Counted from the stretch's first letter, positions 36,401 to 52,912 are shown. The stretch is DNA of 64,000 nt from Rhexocercosporidium sp. MPI-PUGE-AT-0058 (GCA_020746875.1 JAGTJL010000023.1:496001-560000); one strand, 5' to 3'. Made by a program: numbers and translations. The notes: generated from the letters alone by a model not told the origin.

Positions 36401-36660
36401 GTAAACATTTTATTTTTATTTTTTCTTTAAATAATAACTGGCTTACTTTATTATAAAACCATACACTTATAGTTACTAACTTAGCCTATACTTATACTAC
36501 AGTGAAATTACTTTCGCTTAGTCCGATTGGGTTATTACACTTCTTTATAGTCTTTTTTATTTTAAATTATAACGGCTTAATTTATTTGTTTTTATTAGAA
36601 ATTGTTTTAAAGCGCGTGCGCTAAGAGAGTTAGCCTTAATTAATACCGGGAAAAGGTCAG
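33407..36660. other. 3.2-kb decayed region, no named gene
   Basis: Nothing recognisable from 33.4 to 35.4 kb. A stretch at about 35540-35640 resembles 54090-54200 (shared words such as ATATTACGTTATAAGAAA and TTAATACCTTA.GCAT), so part of this region is a dispersed repeat. A (TAA)n microsatellite of about eight units lies at 35901-35923. At 36.44-36.63 kb a coding-like plus-strand frame appears (NLAYTYTTVKLLSLSPIGLL), but in a different phase from the longer frame that follows. Confidence 0.4.
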
Positions 36661-36668
36661 TCGGTAAA

Positions 36669-37394
36669 CAAAGCTATAGTAAGATTTACTTTTACTTTAA
36701 TTTATTCGCCCCTTTTAACGGTAGGCTAATTTTGTTTATAAATAGCAATTTTCTAACTTAATTTAATATTAAGCCCTCTGCTTTTAAGAAGTGTTACGAA
36801 GTTATTAAGACACTTCTTTTTAAACCGAGAGAGGGTAGCGAGACCTTATAAGTAGCTATAAATAACGTTTATTTTCGACTTTTATTTCCTTTTACTAACG
36901 TCTTTTGCTATTTCGCTTTTAATTTAAGGGGTCTATAGCTTATTACTCGTAGGATTGCCGTATAATTAAACGGTGGCTACCCCTGGACCTTATTTATAAT
37001 CGTGTTATTATAAATTATTATTATAATAAAAACGTTAACGTTAAAGTTTTAAGAGTTATAAATTTTGAAGCACTTTCTCCGCTTACTCGCTTATAAGACG
37101 ACAATAGACTTTTTAATATGTTTCGCGGCTATTCGCGTAATTACTTTACTTTTACATAGGCGCGTCTCGCTAGCGGCCCGTTATAAAAAACTAAAAAAAT
37201 CGTTAATAAATGCCTTTAATTAAGTATAACTATAAAGACTTAAGATAAGCATGCTTTTCTTAACGTAATATTTCGCTGCTTTTTTAAGACAGGCCTACTC
37301 TTACTTCGTAAAAGCTATTAACGAGTTATTTAATTTTATTAAAGCATTACGTATTAATAACCCGCTAGCGTTAGATCTCGAAGAGCATCTGTGA
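36669..37394 (+). pseudogene. Unrecognised coding relic ending at 37394
   Basis: A plus-strand frame of about 240 codons with only RIP-type stops and a protein-like composition (YSKIYFYFNLFAPF, then KPREGSETL, LITRRIAV, GGYPWTLF, LLHRRVSLAARYKKLKKSL). It ends with a hydrophilic tail (INNPLALDLEEHL) and a TGA that could be genuine or a mutated CGA. It stops just where the composition switches to an unmutated island. No domain was recognised. It could be the C-terminal part of a longer protein whose earlier exons are in another frame. Confidence 0.35.
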
Positions 37395-37690
37395 GAATAG
37401 GCGAGCCAATCAGGAATGAGGAAGCGCAGTAGGTGAGGACACGTGATCAAAGACAAAGTAGAATTGATTGCTTGCTTGCCTGAAGAGCTAGAAGAGCTTT
37501 TCGGTAGTTATATACAAAATAATAGCTTCTCTAAAAGCTTCTACGACTACGTAACTGATTACGTAGCTTATACGAGCTACGTAATTGAATACGAGCGTAA
37601 TTTCCCGGAATACGAAGGTAATTTCCGGGCCGCGTAAGCAGTGGAAACTCCTTCGGCTATTCCAGGGTAGAATCGGCACGAGTTACCGAA
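37380..37690. promoter_or_regulatory. Unmutated island, promoter-like
   Basis: About 310 bp with near-normal base composition inside TA-rich surroundings. It contains a CCAAT box (AGCCAATCAG near 37406), an E-box-like ACACGTGATC near 37440 and a cluster of TACGTA/TACGTAA words between 37545 and 37585. A 64-codon open frame (37443-37637) lies within it but looks incidental. Position just upstream of the long frame that follows suits a promoter; this is inference. Confidence 0.35.
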
Positions 37691-39894
37691 GTCAAATCCA
37701 ACAGCATCTTACTTACTTTTTAATTAAAATTAACTTTATTAAAAAACTTAAGAATTTTACTATTCCTTTTATTACTTTTAACTTATTATTAAACAATTAT
37801 TATTTTAATATGTATTATAAGTTTAATATAAAAAAGGTAAATAAATTTAATAAAAATACAGTCTTCCGCCCTCGAAATATTTTCCGACTACTATATAAAG
37901 ACGCTTGCCTCCGAATATATAAGGATAAAGTATATTTAAAAGACTTAGAAATTCTATTCTTACCCTCGGGATCGGTGAGAATAATCGAGGATAGTTTCTC
38001 GGAGCTTTTCCTAACCTTTAACACGCAATTAATTAATAAAGCAATAGATTTCTATTATTAATTCTTTCTCGACTTATATTACGACTAAAAAGCGTTTCGC
38101 TTAAATAATACTTACCTTCTTTACTTACGCAAAAGACCTCGGTACCGCTTGCCTTATAGGCATTATATTTATTTAAATTACGTTCGAGATTTTTAAATAT
38201 AAAATAAATATAACCCGTGGCTTTACGAATCGAAGAGTTACGTCTTCTATAAGACAAATATATTTAATATAGTTATTAAAAATCTTCCTCTTACGGTTAG
38301 TATTCGCCTGTTAACGTTCGATAAAGGCAAAGTAAGAGGTTTTACTACTTTTTAATATTTGTAGCTTTTTTAAAATAAAATTAGCCTATTTTACTTAATA
38401 TAAAAGAATTTCGACGTTGTCTTTAGCATAAATATTGGCAAGTTAGTTTCACCCCTTAAAGCTTTATAATTAATTAATATTAAGTAAGATTATTATTATA
38501 AGATTATTTATATACGGCTGGACAGTTAAATAAGCCACAGAAAATCTCGAGCGCTATATAAAATTGACATTTTAATCTCGTTCGTTATAAAATACCGATA
38601 TCTTACTAGTCTTATAAATCTTATAAATAATTGACTTTATAGTTTTATATTTCGCAAACAGCCGTTATTCGGCAGATAACCTAAAAGCGGCCTTATAAGA
38701 AGTATTTAAAAGTAATTAGAATATAATAAATTAATCGAACGCCACTAGAACCGGGACGTGCGTCGATTTATTAATTATAATTATTTATAATACGTTAATA
38801 TATATCTTTATGAATTATAACGGAGTTAAGACAAGGAGTCGTAATTATAATATGATTTACGTGTAGGCTTTATGCATTAATTAATAGCAAGTAGATTACT
38901 ATGTTTTTAATTTAAGTAATAGCTTATCGCGTGTCTTACTGTAAGAAATATAAGTTTTTATTAATTAGATTCGACTTAAATTAATATAAAGACAGCGCCT
39001 AATGTAGATCTGCCGCACCTTTATAAATATTTCCTTTATAATGAGGTATACTTAAAGCTTATATATTAATTATTTTAAATTAAAGAATATAACTAGATTA
39101 AGGACTTTTTAAGACGGCGGCTTACAGGAGAATGACCTCGGAAATCTTACTTTAAAAGAAGCGACAGTTATATATTTATTTATTAATAAGCTAAGTCTTG
39201 TAATATTATTAAGAACGGAATCGTCTCGCCTTAGTAATATCTTACGTATATTGCCGTCTCGCGGTATCTTTTAAAATAGCTTTATCGCGAGACTATTACG
39301 CGTATTTAAATTATCTTTTAATAATACTTATAACTATAAATTCCGTAGCCGTCGACGAGAGGGCCGTAAAAAATAATATTTTTAATTTAATATAAAATTT
39401 AATAATCCGGAGCCCGCTTTAAACAATATAACGAAAATGTAAGAACTTAAGAAGGCAGCTCGAGCCGCTATTCACAGATCTTAAGAGTTAAAGCGACTTA
39501 TACGTTATATTATAGCGGAGCTATTTGTCTTTTAATTAAATTATAATCCGTTAAAAAAAATAAAAAGTATTTTTATATGAAGCGAATACTGTATTGTCGG
39601 CGTATTAATTACCCTGCCTTTAATATTTTAATAGAATAACTGATTAAAAGGTCGATTAAATTCTTTATTTAAAATCATTTAATAAAAAGCTTAATCGACA
39701 ACTTATAATTAAATGCGAAAAGAAACTTTAATAAAAGAGTCTTTATAAAGCTTAGCGATAAGCGATTTACTTTTACTATTTAATTGCGGTAAGGAAATGT
39801 AAATCTATATAATATTAGCGGCTCTCCCTTTATTATTAATGCGCTCGTATTAACTTAAGAGTTAAACGTATTCTTTAAAACATTAAATTATTAA
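37585..39894 (+). pseudogene. Long unrecognised coding relic, about 2.3 kb
   Basis: Codons at 37585, 38062, 38632, 39046, 39541 and 39892 are all in one phase, and translation between them is protein-like apart from many TAA and a few TGA/TAG codons. Early segments read NIFRLLYKDACLRIYKDKVY and FLPSGSVRIIEDSFSELFL; later ones KSRALYKIDILISFVIKYRY, DVDLPHLY-like and RRRLTGE; the end has ISGSPFIINALVLT. The first 158 codons contain no stop. The length (about 770 residues) suggests a large protein, perhaps of a mobile element, but no catalytic motif of RT, transposase, helicase or recombinase was found. I do not recognise it. Confidence 0.42.
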
Positions 39895-40489
39895 AAAAGG
39901 AAAAGGGGGGAATCTATAAATATTCTTTATAAAAAGCGTTAACGTATGACGTAAATGTAACGTAGGCTTCTCGGGCTTTAATTAAATAATATATTAATAA
40001 ACCCTTAAAAGAAAATTTTCTTTTAAAGTAAAAATATTAATCTTCTTTTTATATTTATTAATTTTAGTCGGTCGTTTCTTTAAGTTATTATTTATTATAT
40101 TATTTAAGTAAGACACTAAATAAGAGCTTTTAATTAATCTTTTTATTTACCCCGTCTAAAGAATAGCAACTTATCCCGATAAAAACTTGACTTTAAAAAT
40201 AAATAAATAGTTAAAAGTTTTTTAAATCTTTATTATTTTTTAATTTCTTTTATATAATCTTTTACTTAAAAGTTTAATATTTTCATTATAAATAAAAGTA
40301 AAGATTTTTAACGAGGGTATATATATAAAGAATTCGTTTTAATCTTTTTATATTTAATCTTTTGTCTTTTTACTCTTTTAAATAAATTCTTTATTAATAA
40401 TTATAAATTTTATAATTAAAAAATTAAAAAGGTTTTTTAAGTGACTTAACTATGCGGTAGTAAAGCTTAAGTAATTAACATTTTAATAT
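39895..40489. other. Decayed sequence with dispersed repeat
   Basis: No gene. The segment at about 40110-40290 is related to 30325-30480, as described there. The last five bases, TAATT at 40490-40494, are the target duplication of chromovirus copy 2. Confidence 0.45.
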
Positions 40490-40494
40490 TAATT

Positions 40495-40975
40495 TGTCAC
40501 GGTCCGTGTATTTACTCGGTGTAGATACGGTGGGTTGTGTTAATCTTAATGATTAAAAAGTAAATATATTACGTATAATAGAATAAATAATAATTAATAT
40601 AATTAAGATATTATTTTTAATTAAATATAAAGCTCTTATTTAATAGCAGACGTGCTAGTCTTTTATAAAACCTTTATTTCCTTTAGGACCGCTAAAACCG
40701 CTAAACCTTTAGCGGTTTACCGGTCTTAGCGGTCGTCACGTAAAAAAGTCGCGTAATTTAGGGGCTTATCTGCCTTTTAGTCGTTTATTAATAATAATAT
40801 TTATATAATATATAACTTATAAAATCCTAAGTATTAAGGTCTCTTAAAGAAATACTTTTAAAAGTAATACTTTCTTAATATATTTCTCCTAAGAACCTTA
40901 CTTTCTTAAGCTTATAGTCTTAAATATTACGCTATCTCGGGGTTTAGTATTACGGGACGCGAGGCGTTTATAATA
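40495..40975 (-). repeat. 3' LTR of chromovirus copy 2
   Basis: 481 bp, starts TGTCACGGTCC and ends GGCGTTTATAATA on the plus strand, the reverse complement of the copy-1 LTR. The LTR hairpin core (AACCGCTAAA.CTTTAGCGGTT) is visible at about 40690-40720. Confidence 0.95.
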
Positions 40976-41076
40976 CTATTCCCTTTTTAACTTAACGTAA
41001 TTCCTACGCTTAAATAACTTAAGGAAATATTATATATATCTTACGGTTATCTTCCCTTTTTATTATAATTAAATAA

Positions 41077-41664
41077 ATATATATTAAAGAAAAAGATATA
41101 ATACCTTTTAAAAAAAAGAGAAAATAATTCGCCTTATCTTATAAAATCGAAAAGAACGGTTTCGAGACGATACCTTATACGTTTTATACTTGAAATAACA
41201 AGACGTATATAATATTCTCTGAGTCGAGTCGTTACTTAAAGTATATTAAAGTTAATAAGAAGTATAATATTAAAATACCCTTAATCGAGAGTTAAAATAC
41301 TCTCGAAAAGGCAGAAGATAAATTAAAAGTAAAAAAGCGTTTAACGCGCGAGGCCGAAAAGGCCGCGCGTGACAAGTTCTTACGGGCTTAAAAAGAGATA
41401 ACCGCGGCCTTATAAAAAGCTATAAGCCGCCTTAATCGCCTAGCCCGTTAATAAAAGTTCTTAAAAAAGTAAAAGGTAAAAATGCTTTATTACGGCCTTA
41501 AAAACATAAACGAATTAAAGGAGGTAAAAGCGCGAAAGACTACGGAGAAAGAAAGACAGAAAGCTTTTATTATTCGCCCGCCTACCCCGCCATTCGCCGT
41601 CGACTTCACCGAGTTTTCTTTAATCGAGCAGGTCTTGCCTGACTTCGCGGATTCGGCTTTTTAA
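41077..41664 (+). pseudogene. Antisense Zn2Cys6-like ORF, copy 2
   Basis: Counterpart of 8754-9341, here on the plus strand. The Cys-cluster positions again read Tyr (PYTFYT, stop for Arg, NNKTY, SSRYLKY, NKKYN). The coiled-coil part contains QQ-to-stop-stop before KFLKK. From 41482 the last 60 codons are open and well preserved (GLKNINELKEVKARK, then RPPTPPFAVDFTEFSLIEQ, ending FADSAF, stop). This copy gives the best view of the C-terminus. The identical Cys-to-Tyr set in both copies fits RIP acting on TGY codons. Confidence 0.75.
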
Positions 41665-41667
41665 ATA

Positions 41668-44600
41668 GACTTAAGTTTCGTAAATAAAACTTTTAAAATT
41701 ACTTAAAATAATAAAAGTTAAACTTAAGTTCTTAAATGTTTTTGAATTATAAGTACCCTTTTTATTTAATTAAATACTTAGCGATGCCGCGGGAATATTA
41801 ATAATTTAAAATAGTTTTAATATTATATTCGGCGTTCAGGTTCACCGGTTATACTTTTATAATAAGGGCTAGTGGCGCCCCTGGCGGTGCTAGTTCGAGG
41901 AGCGATATATAGAATACCGAGTAAATATTTATAGTTTTCGGAAGTATTAATTAATAATTAATTAATCTTTTAACTTTCGTAATTTTAAATAATCTTAGCT
42001 TTTTATGATTTAATTTATTACTTAGTCGCTTAATCGTAATATTCTTTTTAAATAAATAAATTTTATTTCCTTCTTTTAGCATTAATCTTATATTACGCTT
42101 TTTATTATAATAAATAGTTAATTTTTATATAATAAATAAAATATTTATTAATAATTTATTATGTAATTACCTGAGCTTATTCTTTTATAGCATGGCTTTA
42201 TACGCGGTCCTTTAACTCGCAATCGGTATATTATATGCCGTCGAGTTATATCCATAGTTTATATAAAACGGCGATACTTTAATAGTTTCTTAATCCGCGT
42301 TATTATATATAAATTAAGCGGTTAAAAGTAGTTAAACCCAGTCGTCCTACTTATAGTTTATATAATATCGAAAATAAGTTTTTATTACTTAATTAATTCG
42401 TTTTATTTAGCCGTCGGTTTAGGAATAGAATACCGTTAATATTTTTTATTTTATTTTTAAAAATAATATTAATGTTTTTTAAAATTTCAAAATAAAGAGC
42501 TTATTTTTATTTAAAATAACTTCGTTTAATATTCCGTGATTCGCGAAGATCGTTCGAAAGAATACTTACGTTATTATTAGCGCGTCTTAAGTGCTTAATA
42601 TTAATATTATATACGCGTATTTTATTATTTTATTTATTATTACGTAAATAAAATCGTAAATAATTTCGGTAATTAAATCTTTTAAAGGTAGTAGTTCGAT
42701 TATAAAGTCTAAGACAATTAACTTTTATAGGCGTGGTAGTGTTATTAACGACTTCATAAGCTTATATAATATATAGCGGCTTGCTTTATTCCGTATATAT
42801 ATATTATAAAACGAGATCACGTTTTTAATTACTTTTCTTATCCTTAAGAAATAATATTTCCTAAAGAGCTTTAATAATATTTTAATTATTCCTTAATATC
42901 TATAAGCTAATAGCCTATACTATTCTTTAACGAAGTCTATCTTATTCCGAATAAGGACATAAACTCGTCCTTAATATAAAAGAGCTTTAATATTAATAAA
43001 AGAAAATCCTTCGCCTAATTACTTCTTTTATTTAATTACTATTAAGTCGTTAACGTAGCCTTTTCAAATCTTCTCGGGGACCTAGCTTGTCGTTGCTAAT
43101 TGCCTATAGTTAATTATTAATAAGTTATTATTTTTTTTAATATAATATACGACTTATATGCTTTATTTTTAAGATATTTTAATTTCTTATTAAGGGCGTC
43201 GGCCCTAGCATTTTTCATTCCTTTAATATATAAAAATTAAAGTTTAATTATAAAGAGTGTTTTATATTATTAAACTTATTATTAATTTAGTTCTTTAATA
43301 GTCGTAAAATAAATAAGATTTTTATAATCCGTTAAGATTTATACTTCGTAAGGCGATCCCTCGAGGTAGACCTTTTATTTATATATTACGTTTACGGCTC
43401 TTAGTAACTTTTTATCATAAATATTATAATTGAGTTTTATTAATAAGAGTTTCCGCGAATAATATACGATTAATTACTATTTGCCGTCTTCGCCTAATTA
43501 GCTTAGCACGGCCCTAATAATATAATCGGAAGCGTTTGTCTTTATCGTGATTTCTTTATTTAAGTCAAAGGACATAAAGACTAATTCCTTAATAAAGGCC
43601 TCCTTAAGGTCTCGAAAGGCTATCTTTATTTTATTATTTTAATCGAAGCTTTTATCTTTGTATATTAACTCCGTAAGTAATGCGGCGATCTTCGAGTAAT
43701 TTTAAACGAATTATTAATAAAAGTTAATAAACTTTAAAAAAGATTATACTTTTTTAACGTTTATAGGCTTAATTTACTTCACGACTATCTTAACTTTTTA
43801 AGAGTCTATAGCTAGTCCCGTAATAATAACTACATAACTTAAAAAGGTGACTTCTTCCTTATAAAAATAACACTTTTTTAGTTTTAAGAGTATTAAGAAA
43901 GCCTTTAACTTCTTTAATATTATTATAACGTCTTTTACGTATTATTCTTTCGTTTTAAAGTAAATTAAAATATCGTTTAAATAATATATATATATTATAT
44001 TTAAGTATTACCGTAAAATATTATTAATTAAACGTTAAAATATAATAAGCGCGTTAATTAGTCCGAAAGGTATAACCGTATATTTATAATAATTAAAACG
44101 TATATAAAATATTATTTTTTCCTCTTTCTTTTTAATTATTTTTATAAGGTTATACGCGCCTTATAAGTTTAATTAAATAAAGATCTTAGCGCCGCTAAGC
44201 CTATCGCGCAGCTCCTTAACTAAAGGTAATACATAATAATCCTTTTTAATAACGTCGTTTAATTAATAGTAATCAATGTATATTCTTTATTCGCCGTCTT
44301 TCTTTACTATAAAGAAGACGTTACTCCCTTAAGGGGATTTAGACTCTCGAATGAATCCTTTTGCTAGGTTTTTATCGATATGTTTTTTAATTATTATTAA
44401 GTTTATAATTAAATATTCCCGTAATAATTAAAATATTAGCTTTATGCTTTTAATTAACTTAATTCAATAATTATAATCTTAATATTTAAGTAAAGCGCTG
44501 CTGCCTAATTCCTCTTTAAATAATGCCTTAAATCGTTTATATTTTGTCGATATGTCGACCGTTATAAGGTTCGTTGCCTTATTTCCTAGCTCTTCCTTAA

Positions 44601-44866
44601 AGGTTACGCTTAACCCTCTCGAGCCTTTTGCTGCTTTTCTGTCCTAAAAACAGCCTTTATAATTACTGAACTTTAGTTTTTGCGTTTTCCAGTCAATCTT
44701 TAGATTATAAAGTTATATTTATAATAGTCTTAAAATAATGTCGTATCTCTTAATCTTAATTACGTCAAACTAAATGTATTTAAAGTATCCGCTAATCCTT
44801 ATATATAATAATTTTATTTATATATTAATTAGGCCGTTCGCGGCAAGTCCTTTATTAGCGAGTATT
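41668..44866 (-). pseudogene. pol: pol of chromovirus copy 2
   Basis: Collinear with pol of copy 1 on the reverse strand: chromodomain region about 41.70-41.86 kb, integrase about 41.97-42.97 kb, RNase H about 43.15-43.58 kb, RT about 43.86-44.34 kb. No insertion or deletion was noted against copy 1, since the total length is equal. The frame change seen near 5545 of copy 1 occurs here too, near 44.87 kb. Stops are RIP-type. Confidence 0.8.
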
Positions 44867-46544
44867 AATTAATACCTGTCTTTTTTGACTTTAATAAGTA
44901 AGAAATATTAAATTATAATAATAAGAAATATAAAGTTCCCTTACGCTCCGGAATCTATTATAGCCCGTAGTTTCACTTCTCAAATGTCGACGTTAAAAGT
45001 TAAATAATTATCTTTTCTTATAGCTGCAAACGTGCGTAAGTCTATTCCTTTAACGTAGACTTCTTTAGTTAATACGTTTTCCTATTGCCGATTCTTTAAG
45101 TCCTTATATAAAATACGGTATAATTAATACGTTTTTAGCTTCATAAAAGGTTTAAAAGGTCTTTTATAATAGGTTTTCAAGTCGTCTTAAGAGTTAACTT
45201 ATATTTAGTTCCGTGGTGTTTCTGCAATGACTTCTTATACGTTTCCTACGTTTATTTATATTATTATTTACTGAAACGGTATTTTATCGGTCGAGATTAA
45301 TTAAACGTACGTTTAAAAAACGCTGTTTTCGACGTCCGCCGTCCTCTAGGTAATGCGTAAGTTGCTTCGAAAGACTACCTCGTACTCTTCGCCTTATTAT
45401 GGCCCTCCGCGTGGGACGACCCTTAGTTCGACATAAATAACTCCCGTGTCGACGTTCGTTTAGTACTTAATATTAAGAGTATTTTAAGTAAGATATTTCT
45501 TTTGTTGCGTGACCCGCCAGACCTCTCGCTCTTAGGGTCCGAATAGTATTAGTCTTAGTGGCATAGCGTTGCCTTAATACCACAAGTCTTTGCTCCTTTC
45601 GACACTAGTTATGTCTTCTAGGCTTTGTTCCCGGCGTGTGGTTTCGGATACCCGTTATTAGACGTATTACTCGTCCTATTAAGTCTAGTCGCTGGACTAA
45701 GGTCCTATTATATACTAATGAATATAATTATTATTTATTTTACTTTACTTATTATTTTTTTTACCGCCATTACCCTTAATTTAACTGTCGATATAATTAA
45801 CGTTAAGCTCGTTTATTATCATATAACGGTAAGTAACGTTAACTTAAACTTCCTTTAGCGAGAGCGAAAGGAATATATTAATAACGTCGTACGCCTCTCG
45901 TCTTATAAAGTTAAGTTATTTCTTCTTAGCGCCTTTTTTGCGGTACGAGCTTGCCATATGCCTCGGGAGGCCACATTTATAATATAGCTTCTTTTCGCGC
46001 CACTCGTTTATGACTTCCTTCGACGGTCCCCTTTATCGTACTTTACCTTTCCCTTTTTTATAAGTAGCGTCGCACTTTATAAGATTTAATTATTAATTGT
46101 CCTTAAAGTTGTTCTGTCGTCGGCGGCTTTTATTTTATCGATGGCTAAACTGCCTTTAGCCTCCCCTTATATACGTTTATTATTTACGTTTAAACTCGTA
46201 TAAGCGGTTGTCGATTCGGACGGTTTATTCGATAAGGGTAAGGATATCTTTAGCTTATAGATTAATTTAAGTAAGTTTTAGTCGAATATAGTCCTTTAGC
46301 CCTCGTCGGTAGTGGCTGATAAAAGACTAGGAGTTCCAGCCAGTCTTATTAGCGTGCTTTTGGAATTCCGTAGCGTAGGTTATTACGCTATTTACTTATT
46401 TTAAGCCGTATAAGTAAGTTTTTGTCGTCTTAACCTTATTAATATCGCCGAACATTCGCCGAATCTCTTTTTTAAATCTTCCTTAAGTCCTAAACATAGT
46501 CTGCGTAACGAGCATAACCCTATAAGTGTCCTTATTCTCGAAGT
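44867..46544 (-). pseudogene. gag: gag-protease of chromovirus copy 2, main part
   Basis: Protease active site expected near 44955 and zinc-knuckle-like motif near 45943-45984 (plus-strand complement GGCATATG...CTTGCC...). The gene is cut at 46544 by the Copia insertion. Its first 77 codons lie at 52681-52912 on the far side of that element, starting at ATG 52912. Confidence 0.75.
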
Positions 46545-46971
46545 TATAAGATTATATTAAGCATATTACCGTATTCGGTATAAAGCATAACTCAACTACC
46601 TTTGCATAACGCTCCAGCTTCGCATAAAGCTCCGGCTTCCGTGCTTTGAACCTCGGAAGCTTTAAGCTTCCGGTAAAGGGTTATTTAGGGCTAAAACAGT
46701 GGCTTTCAGAAGCCTTAAGCTTCCGTGTTTTAAACCTCGGAAGCCCTGGTGGTATAAAGCTAGTCTTGATATAAAGCTAGTCTTGATATAAAGCTAGTCT
46801 TAATATAAAGCTAGTTCTAAAACCAAGCTAGTTTCAATATAAAGCTAATAACCGATGCGAGAGCAAATAGCCGATGCGAGAGCAAATAGCTTGGCGCTTA
46901 AAAGTAGTTATATAGACCTAGTTTCCTCCGAAGTAATAGAATTATTATTCACACCAAATCTCTTCTTTTCA
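46545..46971 (+). repeat. 5' LTR of Copia element
   Basis: 427 bp. It contains four 17-bp tandem units of the type TATAAAGCTAGTCTTGA (46753 to about 46820) and a doubled CCGATGCGAGAGCAAATAG (46853-46889). The end ...TTTTCA is followed by the primer-binding-like GGTTATGAGC. At least ten differences from the 3' LTR were noted, all transitions. Confidence 0.93.
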
Positions 46972-47849
46972 GGTTATGAGCTCCGATAGTACCTTCTTTT
47001 ATTCTACCTTGATTCAACCAATCAAGAGATCTTATATTACCTCAATTACACTTATACACTTCGTTTTCACGTGATATTCTTCATTCTTGAGTTCTATCGA
47101 CTGGTTCGATCAGAATTCCATTCTTATATACCTTTTATACTTGATCTTTTTAACGTATAATAAACTATATACTCTTATATCTTTATACTTACGGCTTAAT
47201 ACTCTCATATCACCATACCTACCATACCTACCATACCTACGTCATACTTCAATACGTTGCTCTCTTACTAGCTGGTCTAGTATATACCACCATACCTACC
47301 ATACCTACCATACCTACCATACCTACCATACCTACCATACCTACCATACCTACGTCATACCTCAATACGTTGCTCTCTTACTAGCTGGTCTAGTATATAC
47401 CACCATACCTACCATACCTACCATACTTACTATACTTACGGCTTTATACCCTTGGTAGCAATTTATACTTACGGCTTCATACCTCCATACCTATGTTATA
47501 CTTTTAATACGAAGCTCTCTTGTTAGCTGGTCTAATTATATAATTTCTAAAATATAAAAAGCTGAATATCTTTGATATTTATTGGTAAATACTCTTCATA
47601 CTCTTAATAAATATAACTTATATATTAATAAGTCTATCGTATAAGTCTGAGAGTTTTTGGATTAGTTATCCTTGTATTAAAAGCAAAATAAAAACGTGAC
47701 TTCGGTAAAGAACACTTCAAAAGTTCTTATATACTAATAGGTATTTTACTTTATAACTTTTAATATATACGGGTCACGTGCTTAATAACTAATATCTAAA
47801 AACTTAGATTATTCCGAATAATTCAAACTTCGGAATTTTTAAAGATAAA
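46972..47849 (+). repeat. Copia leader with 9-bp minisatellite
   Basis: The untranslated leader between LTR and gag contains arrays of the 9-bp unit CCATACCTA (about 3 copies from 47213, 7 from 47290, 3 from 47403). These are separated by two copies of a 49-bp block (47241-47289 and 47354-47402) that includes GTTGCTCTCTTACTAGCTGG, giving a higher-order period of 113 bp. A third, degenerate block is near 47491-47543. A His/Tyr/Thr-rich frame across it is an artefact of the repeat. Confidence 0.8.
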
Positions 47850-52193
<4,344 letters not shown>

Positions 52194-52248
52194 AATAAAA
52201 TAAAATATAAGATAAAATATAAATACTTATATATATCTTACGGGAGGC

Positions 52249-52675
52249 TATAAGATTATATTAAGCATATTACCGTATTCGGTATAAAGCATAACTCAAC
52301 TACCTTTGCATAACGCTCCAGCTTCGCATAAAGCTCCGGCTTCCGTGCTTTAAACCTCGGAAGCTTTAAGCTTCCGGTAAAGGGTTATTTAGAGCTAAAA
52401 CAATAGCTTTCAGAAGCTTTAAGTTTTCGTATTTTAAACCTTAGAAGCCCTGGTGGTATAAAGTTAGTCTTGATATAAAGCTAGTCTTGATATAAAGCTA
52501 GTCTTAATATAAAGCTAGTTCTAAAACTAAGCTAGTTTCAATATAAAGCTAATAACCGATGCGAGAGCAAATAGCCGATGCGAGAGTAAATAGCTTGGCG
52601 CCTAAAAGTAGTTATATAGACTTAGTTTCCCCCGAAGTAATAGAATCATCATTCATACCAAATCTCTTCTTTTCA
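52249..52675 (+). repeat. 3' LTR of Copia element
   Basis: 427 bp, same length and repeat make-up as the 5' LTR, preceded by a short purine-rich stretch (ACGGGAGGC) that may be the polypurine tract. Followed by target duplication GAAGT. Confidence 0.93.
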
Positions 52676-52680
52676 GAAGT

Positions 52681-52912
52681 AGTCCCTAAGGAACGGCTCA
52701 ATTTATTATATGGCTTCGCCTCTAAAGTATAATATCGTTTAAAGGGCGTAGCTCTCGCTAATAAGGAACTTATCGTTATTAAAGTATTAATAAAGTTTTA
52801 CTTAAAAGATAAAAGTCTTTAAGTCTTTTTAATTTTTTTAAAAGGTATCGAAAAGCTTAACTTTTAAAGTTTCTTTAAGTTCGTGCGTTAAGTAATCTTA
52901 AACATTAAGCAT
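52681..52912 (-). pseudogene. gag: 5' end of gag, chromovirus copy 2
   Basis: First part of gag of the interrupted element, ATG complement at 52910-52912, equivalent to 3642 in copy 1. The reading frame is cut by the Copia target site GAAGT at 52676-52680. Confidence 0.75.

Noticed and set aside
37488..37679. Minus-strand 63-codon frame in the unmutated island
   Set aside because: Overlaps the promoter-like words and two other open frames. Open frames are expected by chance where RIP has not made stops.
47213..47430. CRISPR-like alternation of repeats and spacers
   Set aside because: Units are 9 bp and the 49-bp blocks are near identical to each other, so there are no unique spacers. It lies in the Copia leader of a eukaryotic genome.
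47087..47458. 123-codon His/Tyr/Thr repeat protein
   Set aside because: The frame is produced by the 9-bp minisatellite upstream of the Copia gag ATG. No protein is expected there.
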